Assembly (NCBI GenBank): GCA_031310005.1 | Contig: CM062380.1 | Coordinates: forward strand, 1,178,001-1,242,000 | DNA: 64,000 nt | Origin: Dactylellina haptotyla | Lineage: Eukaryota; Ascomycota; Orbiliomycetes; Orbiliales; Orbiliaceae | Reading direction: 5' to 3' | Part shown: positions 49,601 to 62,748 of the stretch, piece after piece | Layout of the letters: the number at the start of each line of letters is the position of its first letter | How positions within the stretch are numbered: the first letter of the stretch is position 1 | Position numbers and translations under genes: made by a program | The notes under the pieces: generated by a model | Told to the model about the DNA's origin: nothing | Seen by the model: only the letters and a program-made list of their open reading frames with translations | The model's database searches: none

Positions 49601-52512
49601 AAGATGGGATACGCCACAACACGCACTGGTAGACGATAAGTTCACCGGATTCGACGACACCGGGCCCAAAGATCCGGATAAGTACCAACTCTGGCCGGGC
49701 AAGGATTATTCCAATCCTCGAGTCGAAGACTTCTACGAGCTTAACAAGCCGTACGATGATATGTACAACCGACAGAAGATCCCACGTATGCCTTGGCATG
49801 ATATTTCGATGCAAGTCGTCGGGCAGCCCGCGAGAGATCTCACCCGGCACTTTGTCCAGCGGTGGAACTATCTTCTCAGACAGCGTACCCCATCGAGACC
49901 GACGCCATTCTTGTTACCCCCGCCGGACTTTACACAGCAGGAGATCGAGTCGCTAGGGATTAGTGGTTCCTGCGAAGTTCAGATGCTCCGATCTGCGTGC
50001 GCATGGTCGACGGGTACACCTGATAAGAACGAACATTCCATCTTGAATGCATATCTTAAGGCCATCGAAACGAGTGACCATTTAGTGTATATCGAGAACC
50101 AGTTCTTTATCACATCCGGTGAGCTTCCAGATGGTACAAAGATGGAAAATTCGATTGGTGATGCTTTGGTGGAGCGCATTATTCGAGCTCATAAGAACGA
50201 TGAAGACTGGCGTGCAATTATTATCTTACCTCTGCTTCCCGGCTTTCAGAGTAGTGTCGACCAGCAAGATGGAAGCAGTGTGAGATTGATTATGCAGTGT
50301 CAGTTTAGGAGTATCTGCCGTGGGGAGGGCAGCATATTCGGGAAACTCAAGGCGAACGGTATTGAGCCCGAGGATTACATTCAATTTTATGGATTGAGGA
50401 GTTGGGGTAAGATTGGTCCTCAGCAACAGTTGGTAACCGAGCAGCTGTATATCCACGCCAAGGTATTACATATTTCCCATGCTGGAATTTTTGGTCTCAT
50501 AGAATGAAAGTTGCTAATGTGAAGTAGTGCATGGTTGTGGACGACCGCATCGTAATCATCGGCTCCGCAAACATCAACGAACGCTCCATGTTGGGCTTCC
50601 GAGACTCCGAAGTCGCAGCTGTTGTCCGCGACCAAGACACCATATGGTCGACCATGGCCGGTCATCCATACCTGGTCGGACGCTTCGCGCACACGCTCCG
50701 CCTCCGCCTTATGCGTGAACACTTGGGTATCGATGTTGACGAGCTGATGGCGCAAGAGCGCATGGCCGAGAATGGTGAAGGAATAGGGTCAGACCACATA
50801 TGGCACGATGGAAATAGCGCTACTACGCGTGCAACTACTGACAATGATGTTAACTCGATTAGGTCGGCCATGGGCACTTCGGGGCCTAACACACCCACGA
50901 GTCCGCCGCCGCATCATTCAGCCGCCGGCCCGTCCTCGCCTCCGAGACAGGGTGATATCGATGTCGTTAAGCGAGTTGAGAATATCGCAAGTTTCAATCA
51001 TGATGTCGATTGGGAGCAGGCGAATAATCCGAATATCGAGTCGCATAAGAAGTTCACATCGGATCCAAGAATAAAGGATCGCGGCAAGGATGTGGCGGGA
51101 TTAGGTATCGATCATATGAAAGCTATGGAGGACTTTGAGAAGCAGAAGGGCGCGAGGGCAGTGACAGCGATGGATAGAAAGCTCGGGCAGGATGGGCATG
51201 AGTATACTTCGAGCTTCAGCCAAGTGGACACTGGTATCGTTAGGAATATGGGCGAGTTGGCGAACGAACATCGCGGACATGGACCGCATGGCAGGAAGGC
51301 CGAATCCGTGGATAGCCATCATGAAGAGGGCGAGGGCAATCTAGATTTACCCCCGATGCCAACGCAGAGGATGAATACATCCGAAATGGGGCTACCACTG
51401 TCCAGTCAGCTTCCGCCCTTACCGGCAACGAGCGACATGGATATCGGAGGGCCGGCAATGCCGAGGTTAAGTGCTGGAACTCTGCCGCAAATGAAATCTT
51501 CCCATCCGTTATATGGAGAGATCAAGCAGCCATTTGTGGATGCCGACCATTTCGTCGATCCATTAAACGATACCTTCTACTTGGATACCTGGCACAAGAT
51601 TGCGGTGAATAACACCAAGCTCTTTAGAGAGGTGTTCCGCTGTATGCCTGACAATGAGGTTAAATCGTGGGCGCAGTATAAGGAGTATATGACCTATCAG
51701 GACAAATTTGCTGCAGCGCAAGATGGTATCAAACCTTCAACGCAACAGGCCACAAAATCAGGCCAGGCTGCACCAGGTATGGGCATGCCTGGAAGTCTAC
51801 CGGAGCGTATAGGCGAGAAAATCTCGCCCGAGGTGGCGGAGAAAGTCTCAAAACTCGCTGAGAAGGTGCATATCACTGGACCGGAAGAGAAAGGCAAAGA
51901 GCGGAGTAAGACGGATGAGTTTAACGAAAAGACGGATGCAGGGGATGTCGACTCAGGGATTAAAGAGAGGAACGAAGCTTCCGCGGGCGGCCTTAAACAT
52001 CCTACCAAACCTTCTGTCGATAGCAACTTCCTGAGTGAGAAGGATGTGCGACAGTCTTCAGAATCGGTGACGGGTAGTGTGGGTGATCCGAGAGCTTCGG
52101 ATACATCCGTGATGAGAGAGGTATCACGCCATTCGAATAATAACCCGACATCACCGACTGGGTTAATGCCCAATCCACCAGGCAGTAATGCCGGTGCCAG
52201 TGTTGGTAATGGTAGCAGCCTCGGACCCGCACAGTCCGTCAGACGACGAAAGAGGGCGGGCACGAGAAGTAGCAGGAGAGAATTCCATGCTACCGACGAC
52301 ATCATGGATAAAGACGTGGCGGAGGAGTTATTGAGTTTGATTCAGGGACATTTGGTGGTTTGGCCGTATGAGTGGCTGATTACGGAGGCTGAAGGCGGGA
52401 ACTGGTTATATAGTATAGACCAGTTGGCACCAATCGAGCTTTAGTAAGTTTCCATCCATCATGCTTTACGAATGGAGGCAATATGCTAACGAAATTTCTT
52501 TTTAGCGATTAA
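46614..52512 (+). CDS. PLD1: Phospholipase D1 (PX-PH-HKD-HKD)
   Basis: Hydrolyses phosphatidylcholine to phosphatidic acid and choline; the yeast homologue is Spo14. Exons are 46614-49253, 49308-50462, 50528-52443 and probably 52506-52512, giving 1905 residues. The N-terminal 350 residues are disordered. A PX domain follows (around RIPIILEQLKIKITDSK to HALPKFPRASIPYLKGL), then a PH domain (FRRGWAPGSIIKGHRPKWFL). Catalytic motif 1 is HEKLLIVD (His957, Lys959). Motif 2 is HAKCMVVD (His1263, Lys1265), and intron 2 falls exactly between its Lys and Cys codons. GSANINERS follows motif 2. The C-terminal region of about 600 residues is long and low-complexity, with a conserved block near FVDPLNDTFY. 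The stop is uncertain: TAG at 52442 if the last intron (52444-52505, donor TA|GTAAGT) is retained, TAA at 52510 if spliced, changing only the last two residues. Confidence 0.94.
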
Positions 52513-52922
52513 TTCGGCCCTCAAACGGCCACGACTCTCATTCTTTGATGAACCTGTAACGACTATTTTGCAGGAGGCTTTGCTTCCTACTTCTTTTGCA
52601 AATATTTCTTTTTTCTTAGCTGCATATTCCATTAGTCGAGCGAAAAATATCTACTAGTTGTAATACTAATACGCTTAGTGTCTCCTTTACCTTTATTTAA
52701 CGTCATAGATTTCTTTATTATGATAGCTCACACAGGGTCTTGGACATGCATTATCCTGTTGTTCAAGACCCAAGCTGGGAAGGATCAAAATAATATCATT
52801 CTATTCTGAGCGGATAATATGTAGTAGAAATAAAAAGCAGTTTCTTTTAAAAATTTATTTACACGAAATTGAGCGTTTTCTTTTCCTACGGGCACAGACA
52901 AGGTATTACAATAGCATCCACA
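52513..52922. other. Convergent 3' intergenic region
   Basis: This 410-bp AT-rich gap between the PLD1 3' end (plus) and the small mitochondrial-type gene (minus) should hold both 3' UTRs. Nothing else was seen. Confidence 0.5.
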
Positions 52923-53716
52923 TCATGCCCGGCTCCGTTTATCCTCCTCCTCCAAACGCTCTTTTAGCTTCCCTTCCAAATACTCTGTCAGCTGCATCAC
53001 CCCATCGCCAGTCACCAATCTATAGCTCTCGCATTCAACAAACCCACCAATCAACTTCCCCTCCCCGCTGACTTCTAGACTTCCCAAAATATCGTGACTC
53101 TCCGGGATTCTCATCCCGCCATAATATGGTGTCCTCCTATCAACTACATGGTGAAAACCGCCAATGGATACAGTCTCATTCTCCTCGGCTTTCGAAGAAA
53201 TACTGGGTGTATCAGCGGAATCAGTGTGCAATTTTCTATCCCTGCGTAAACCTTTATTCACCACCTGTTTAACCCCCATGGCTGCACCCCAGGTTCCGTA
53301 TGCCTCGTTTATGAGGTCTTGGTCGTTCACGGCGTGTTCTTTGAGTACTTGCATTAATATCCTTCTGAAATTTGAGTTTTCTGTGAAGGAAGCCGGGGTT
53401 GGTGGGATCGCGGTTGTCGTCCCCAGGGCTAGATGTGGGTTTGGGGGCGTGGTTTTGAGGAGTGATAAAGTGTATGATTTCGGAGAGGTTGACGTCGGAT
53501 GTGCATACTATCCGATAGAGTGTCTGTCAGTTTCTAGATTAATTGTGTTGCGAATGTTGCGTTATAGCTCACGATATTTTTGTTCTGTTCGAGCGTTTGG
53601 AGTCTACGAATGGATTGGCGGGGCGCGAAGCTCAGAACGGTGGAGGTGGTAGACGCCGTATGTCGAGTAACTTCGCGAAAGACAGGCTGGGCCCGTCTAG
53701 CACAATTAAATAACAT
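52923..53716 (-). CDS. Conserved fungal protein with probable mitochondrial presequence, function unknown
   Basis: Exons on the minus strand are 53716-53573 and 53507-52923 (65-nt intron, phase 0), giving 242 residues. The second exon opens far upstream of its first ATG and only makes sense joined to the first. The N-terminus (MLFNCARRAQPVFREVTRHT) has Arg but few acidic residues and resembles a mitochondrial targeting peptide. A Pro-rich stretch is followed by a helical region (NFRRILMQVLKEHAVNDQDL) and a C-terminal part with DILGSLEVSGEGKLIGGF and ESYRLVTGDGVMQLTEYL. This C-terminal pattern recalls an uncharacterised fungal family where a block like DIFGSVEVDGxG precedes YRLVTxDGxxxL. No enzymatic motif was seen. 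The function is unknown. Confidence 0.75.
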
Positions 53717-54870
53717 ATTAGAAGGTGGAGAATTCGATATCTGCTTTGATAGCCAAAAGAGCGAGGAAGTTATAAATTGGAAGTTGCACCATTTCGTGTC
53801 GCTCGATCTTTTAGCGCATAACTTGTTATTTCAGCAACTCATCCATCGGTATTCTGAACCAGTACATTCGGTAAGCAAGAAATAATAAACTTTAACGCCG
53901 TTATCTTGACGGCGTATTGTCATCTTTGCCCATCTTTTTATGTAATAATGTTGTTTAAATCTAGCTGTAAAGAGTTTTTGCTAGACTAGGACGGCATCTA
54001 GCTTGTGAGACAGGCAATCAATGCGTTAAGGCGTTTGATTTCTTGATCGATATCCACTAAGACTTTCTACTTAAACCTAAAAGAAGAGGGATATTCTCTA
54101 TTTTAGTATAATTGTAGCAAATAACTATTCGAATACATCCAGATATCTATGTATTGTATCTTGGGAGATTTGGATGTGTCCTACCCTCAAATCTCCCCAA
54201 CACATAAGATATTCATGGCCCTCCACGAACTCGAAGCAGCGAAAACTTTGGTTACTTGACGTCCAATCACTAACCCAGAGAGAGTTGAGTTTCTCGACTA
54301 GAATACAATATAATTAGGCAAGGATTGGTTGTGTCCTTCCATTGAAACTCTATAAGGCGTATAGGCGTATAGGGTAGTCGCGGACATATCGGGTTTGAAT
54401 ATTGCAGTTTACGGTTAGCGTAAGCCCTACTCTCCCATCACGAATAAATATCCACTGGTATGATTGCCCGCGAACGAAATCTTTGAAGAGTGCTAAAATA
54501 ATGTATGAGCTGTAGGGGAAATATCTGGAGCTTGCCCTAAATATCCATTGCTCGGATTTTAAAATCAATAAGAAACTCTTACAAATGCGGTGTTAGCCGT
54601 AATTCCGGGTTTTACTAAGCTTTCAACTATGTGAACCTGACTTTTCCAATCTTGAGCCTCAGGAACGTGATAGAAAAGATCACGTGAAAAGTAATTAACG
54701 GATAGGCTGTGATAACCTGAGGTAAGATTTTGAACCTTCGGAACTGAACGAGAAACATATAAATATTTCCCTGTCTACTTGCTTGCTAGATATATAGGTC
54801 TTAACATGCTCAGTCAATTAGAAAGCGAGCACCCTCAATTTAGTAAATAATATTGCTCAATAGTAACAAA
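53717..54870. other. Divergent intergenic region
   Basis: This 1154-bp AT-rich region lies between the minus-strand conserved gene and the plus-strand reductase gene. No coding exon was supported; the open frame 53580-53885 (plus) only overlaps the neighbouring gene antisense. A TATA box for the reductase is listed separately. Confidence 0.5.
54758..54764 (+). promoter_or_regulatory. TATA box of the SDR reductase gene
   Basis: TATAAAT lies about 107 bp upstream of the ATG at 54871. The position and sequence are typical for a TATA-driven fungal gene with a short leader. Confidence 0.5.
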
Positions 54871-56129
54871 ATGGCCCCCACGGAGACTATTCTCGTAATA
54901 AACCCCAAGGTGATTGATACAGGAATAAATTTCGGAGCTAATATCGATTGAACAATGACAGATAACAGGCGCATCCGGCCTCGTTGGCTCCGCTGTTGTC
55001 ATTCGAGCTCTCCAGGACGGTTATAATACCCTGCTAACCGTTCGAAATGAATCTCAAATTCCACGCCTTCAAGAAGTATTCGGCCACGAAGGCCGCGTCG
55101 AGTTTGTTGTTGTCCCAGATCTCGCAAAGGACGGAGCGTTCGATGGAGTGGTGAAGGGTGTGGATTATATTATTCATACTGCAAGTCCCCTTTTTAAGGA
55201 GGTGAGAGATATAGACTTCCAACAATATACCCTAATTAATCTCAAGGACGGGAGAATTAACTGTTTTGCTGGCGTTTTGTAGGATGTGACATGCGAATGG
55301 AGAAAAAATTACATTGACCCAGCTGTCAACTTTACTCTCAACATATTAAACGCTGCACTCAAAGAACGAAGAATCAAAAAAGTAGTAATCACCAGCTCGA
55401 TAATATCGTTCGTCCCTCTCGATCGTTCCGAACTGGGCGACTCGCGTATAATAACCGGTAAGAATAACCACTCATACTTAGCAATTCAAAATAGACTACT
55501 ATCCTAACAAATTTCTACTCATAGAAGCCCTGGGTAACCCGAAAATCGACAAGGAAGAATTCTACAACCAACCCTTCCAATCACCAATCGTAGCCTACCA
55601 CGCCTCCAAAATCGCCAGCGACATCGAAACCTGGGACTTCCAAAAACGCAATAGCCCGCATTTCAACATAGTATCCATCCATCCGGACTTCGTGTACGGT
55701 GGTCTTCCAGTGATAAAATCACTAGAAGCTTTTGCGACAAACGAGACCACCACTGCGATCCTCTGGCGGGAATATACCGGCGTAAACGGAGTAATTCGCT
55801 TTCAAGCGAAAGATCACTCGGTACATGTTGATGATGTTGCTGAAGCACATGTGAAGGTGTTACATTGTAAGTATAAAGATGAGAGGTATATCGTCTCCGC
55901 TGGGGAATTCGAGTGGGATGTTTTGTTAGATTACGCGAAGACGAAGTATCCAGAGATGAGGTTCAAACTAAGCGAGATCCCGGATTGGAAGAAGGAGTTT
56001 TCATCTTTGTATTTTACTCCAGATGCGAGTAAAGCTAGCAGAGAACTAGGGATAAAGTGGAAAGATATTTATCAACAATTCGATAGCTTGGTCGAAAATA
56101 TGAAAAGTTTGGGAGCGAAAGGTAAATGA
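54871..56129 (+). CDS. Extended SDR reductase, dihydroflavonol-4-reductase/ketoreductase-like
   Basis: NAD(P)H-dependent reductase of unknown substrate, of the type often used in ketone or aldehyde reduction. Exons are 54871-54894 (only 24 nt), 54962-55201, 55283-55457 and 55525-56129, giving 347 residues. The short first exon is required: splicing at 54894/54962 rebuilds the Rossmann motif ILITGASGLVGSA, whereas reading through gives a dead end. Further marks: VDYIIHTASPL, VVITSSIIS carrying the catalytic Ser region, the catalytic YHASK (YxxxK), and HPDFVYG with the substrate-side loop. No signal peptide or membrane helix was seen, so it should be cytosolic. No biosynthetic gene cluster surrounds it, so involvement in secondary metabolism is not shown. 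Confidence 0.9.
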
Positions 56130-56547
56130 AACGTTACTTGCCTACTGTGATAGCATTTATAACTATCAGGGTATTTCATTGCAATCTTCCGATTCTTGCC
56201 TATAGTATTTAGAGACAAATCAAATAACAGTAATATTAAGAGTATTTTATCTTTTCATTCGTTTTTAGTCCTTTCTATGTAACGCGACATTGACTAATTT
56301 CAGCCTCTATATTCTTTTTACAAGCAGAACGAAAAGCAAATTTAATACCAGCATGATTACCACCCTCGAGTAAAGGATTTAAAAAAGAAAAGCAGACTTC
56401 ACGAGTATAAAACATTTCCTCCACATTCCACCACCACCCACAACCCCTTTCACGAAAGTCCACGTAACGAATGGTTGCAGCTAGTAAATCGCGCATCGGC
56501 AGGAATAATAGTAAACCAGTAATAAAAAGTGTCAATAGAATGCTATA
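56130..56547. other. Convergent 3' intergenic region
   Basis: This 418-bp gap lies between the 3' ends of the reductase (plus) and the zinc-knuckle gene (minus). The minus-strand frame 56275-56535 has no family resemblance. Likely 3' UTRs only. Confidence 0.45.
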
Positions 56548-59184
56548 CTACCAGGCAGAGCCGCCGCCGCCGCCGCCGCCAACCTCGACCGAATCCTCCC
56601 ACATTGGTTTAGATGTGTCAATGGTGATAGAAGGGTAGTCGCCTCCTCCGCCACCACTAGAACCAAAAGCAGAACCGAAAGCAGGCGCGTCCTCGGCTGT
56701 ATCTTTGTTGGGGCAGTTTTTGGAGAAGTGTCCCATTTCGCTAGTAAGACGGTTGTCATGGTTAGTCATTTCCCAATGTAAATATGATGAGCTAGAGAAG
56801 TTTAAGTTGATGACTTACTTGCATTCGTTACACTTGATCTTGGTCATGTCGCGTGGTTTTGGGCAGGTTCGGCTGTCATGACCGACTATTTACGCACCGA
56901 TGTGTTAATCAAGTAATCTCATCTGAAGATAACATAGAACCATTTTAGAGGGATAGCTTACTCTCGTCACAGTTGCGACACTTTTGTCTAGCAGGATCTT
57001 TAGGTTTTGGGCAATCTTTCCCAAGATGACCTTCCTCGTCGCAATTATAACACTTCAATTTGCGAGGATTGGGACAGTCGGATCGTTTATGGCCTTCCTC
57101 ACCGCAGTTGTTGCATGTCATGCTCTTCTTGGGCTCGGGGCATTCGGCGGCACGGTGACCTTCTTGATCACAATTTCGACAGGTCATCTTTGGAGCGTCA
57201 GGACAATCCTTTGAGAAGTGGCCGGTTTTCTCGCATTTGCGACATTGGACGTTAGAGGCATCACGGGGTTTTGGACATTCTTTGGACTCATGACCTTCCT
57301 CACCGCAGTTGCGGCAAGCGTTGGGGTTCATACGCTTCTTGCGCTCTTCGGTGCCTATATTCAAAACAATTAGAGAGAGACCCTTCAGCTATAAGAAATA
57401 TAGTAAACTTACAGTCACGGGATCGATGGCCTTCTTGGCCACAATTGACACATTTGATAGTCGGTGCCTCATTCTCTCTGGGAACACGCTCCTCAGGACA
57501 AGCGCGGGTACCATGGCCACGTTCTCCAATTTTGTTAGCAATAAAGATCGATTCGATTACTAAAAGGGACACGATAACTTACGATTGCAGTTGGAGCAAT
57601 AAGGAACATAAGACTCCTGAACAAACCCAGCTTTGAACAAGCGTTGTTCATTCTCCGCATCCGTTTCTGGGAACCTGCCATCCTTAGCCGCAATCTTGGA
57701 TCTGCGACCTTTGAGAGAAGTTTGGAAGGTGACGATAAACTCCTTTTCCATATTGCCTTGAAGATCTACGATGACCTGGGTTGGTGTGATTTCCTTTTTC
57801 TGTGTCATTGGCGTGGTTGATTAGTAGCCGGCGGCAGCTTTGAGCGATAAAAAGTGATACTCACGACAGCGACGAGATTGTACACAAACCCGCCCTCTTT
57901 GAACCCCGATTGAAGTTGCGCAAAAGTACTGTCTGGACACAAACCAACGTACTTGAAGAACAACTTTTTCATTTCTTATCAGCATAAAGTTCACAAAGAT
58001 CCTACCCACGAGTATAAAGGGAAGGGGAGGGGCGGGGGCAAACCTCTTTGAAAGCATCCAAATCACGATCATCACCGGCCTTTTTCATAGCACTCCAAGT
58101 ACCCTCGATCATTTCATCATCCTTCACAATCTCCGGATCGAGCTGGCCGAATTGAACTTTGCGAGGATTCTTGCATTCCATAGCACGATGACCAACCTCT
58201 TGACAGTTGCGGCATGGTTCTGCGGCTTTCTTTGGACATTCTGTACGAACATGTTATCATCAATCACCTTTTTCGTGTGAATTTGACAGAGAATCAAGTT
58301 ATTATATACCTCGAACCATGTGTCCTTCTTCATTGCAGAACTTGCAAGTTTTCTTTGGGCAGTCGTATGAAATGTGTTCAGTTGACTGGCAGATGCTACA
58401 CTTGGGAGTTTCACAGTTTCGTGGATTGTGTCCCATTTTCCCGCAAGAGTCGCATGTTTGAGTTGGGCTTTCCCCAGAAATAACCCGTTAGCCTATTAGA
58501 AAACTAAGATGAGAGAAGAGGATAGGTACCAATCAACAGCGAGATGGCCATCTTTCTTGCAGAACTTGCACTTTTTGTTCTCACAGTCGCGAGCCTGGTG
58601 ACCAGTGTTACCGCAACTACGACACTTTGAGGTGGGACTGGTAATATAACAGATTAACTTAAGCTTCTTCTATAACACCAGGTGACTTGAATTGACAGGA
58701 TAGAAGAGGGATATGTAAACTTACCATTCAGCAGCTTTGTGCCCCTCCTCGCCGCAGTTACGACAGCCACTGGACCCTCCGCGATAACTATTGCCGATTG
58801 ACACAAATGCCAGTTAGCAGAGATTTAATACCTGACTTCCCTCAAAGCTCATATCATATTGAGGAAATGAGATTAGGAAAGATAATGGATGAAGGAAGGA
58901 AGGAAACAAACATACGCATCGTTGCCTTCATCTTTCCCTTGCTCGAAAAAGCTGTCTCCGGAGCTAACATTAACAGGAGGATCACTGATTCCTCCACCAA
59001 CAGGAATAGGAGGAGCAACCCATTCCCCTTCATCTATAGATTGAATATCGTTAAAATTAGCGTTTCTTCCCTTCCTTCAACAAGACTCCATCTCAAACAA
59101 CGCGGGAAATACAACACAAGAAGCATCAAGCAAGTGGTTCAATAACATACCCTTAACAGGATCATCCAATTCCCAACCTGCCAT
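56548..59184 (-). CDS. CnjB-type protein with 16 CCHC zinc knuckles
   Basis: Putative single-stranded nucleic-acid-binding protein. Twelve exons on the minus strand: 59184-59151, 59033-58916, 58787-58725, 58637-58530, 58467-58310, 58240-58044, 57963-57865, 57799-57583, 57523-57413, 57354-56962, 56885-56819 and 56740-56548. All phases agree, giving 585 residues. It starts MAGWELDDPVKG. Sixteen knuckles of form Cx2Cx4Hx4C are seen: seven in exons 3-6 and nine in exons 8-12. The two arrays are parted by a non-knuckle region of about 140 residues (EGTWSAMKKAGDDRDLDAF, KYVGLCPDSTF, SLKGRRSKIAAKDGRFPE) that matches the central part of fungal proteins annotated as CnjB-like zinc-knuckle factors. The C-terminus is Gly-rich (a seven-Gly run before SAW). 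Introns cut several knuckles, often at or next to the last Cys codon. The biological role is unknown. Confidence 0.88.
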
Positions 59185-60078
59185 TTTGGTTTATATCTCG
59201 ATGAAAACAAAAAGGGGCTTATACGTAACGAATAGTGAAATCGAAGTTCTCGATGAAAACTTGAGCGTTGCTTAAGTGTGTGTCTGTGGATAATAGAAAG
59301 CCTCAGATTCAATCAGATGGAGAAATAGAAGAAAGAAAAAGGAAACCCGTTGCCTCTCGATAGCCTATTTATCTAGTTCTCAACGTCTGCACGGGGGATT
59401 GCGATGAAGGTGTGATATATACGCGGAGTATATGTAGGTTGATGGTTGTTAACAGGTGGGATCGTAGAAGGAGTAGGAATGCAGTTGAAGACGACAGTAG
59501 CTTTTATAGTGTGCGGAAAATATAGCACAGAGGGAATAGCTAGCGCTCAGCACAGAAGCACCATCAACTATAATCCCAGCGAGTGGTAAATTCACTGGAA
59601 TTGAAACTCAGACGCAAAATATTAACCTGCAAAGAATATTTATTATTCCAATGCTAATAATATAGTCCCTACGACCTGATATAAAGAACCCCATCCGCCA
59701 TGTTCCGCCATCTATACCTATCCCGCATATAAGTTGCCGTTTTCTATTCCGAAGGAGCGATTGCAGTGACAACGAGACGACAGAAAGTAGCCGAAACGGA
59801 CGTGTAATAATTTATTAAAAACCAAGGGAAAAACAAGCTAGGCCGCACCCGCTACCAATTGGCCCTGCAATCCGCTCCTTTCTCCAAGCCCCTCGAAATA
59901 ATAGCGACAGTTGCAGGAGAGGAAACGGAACCACTACCGCAAAAAAGAACTCCATGTCATGCACCCCCTGCCCCTTATACCCCGTCCTTTCAAAAACCCT
60001 TAAGAAAACATCTTCTCGTCTATCCTACCACTCCGACATCTAGAAGGAGAGAGGATAAAAACATCACAATCTTCTATT
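59185..60078. other. Intergenic region, zinc-knuckle promoter / SNF1 3' side
   Basis: This 894-bp stretch between two minus-strand genes should hold the zinc-knuckle gene promoter and leader and the SNF1 3' UTR. No gene or repeat was recognised. Confidence 0.5.

Positions 60079-62748
<2,670 letters not shown>

Noticed and set aside
51697-52305. Minus-strand frame of 202 codons opposite the PLD1 C-terminal region
   Set aside because: It is the antisense shadow of the low-complexity PLD1 tail.
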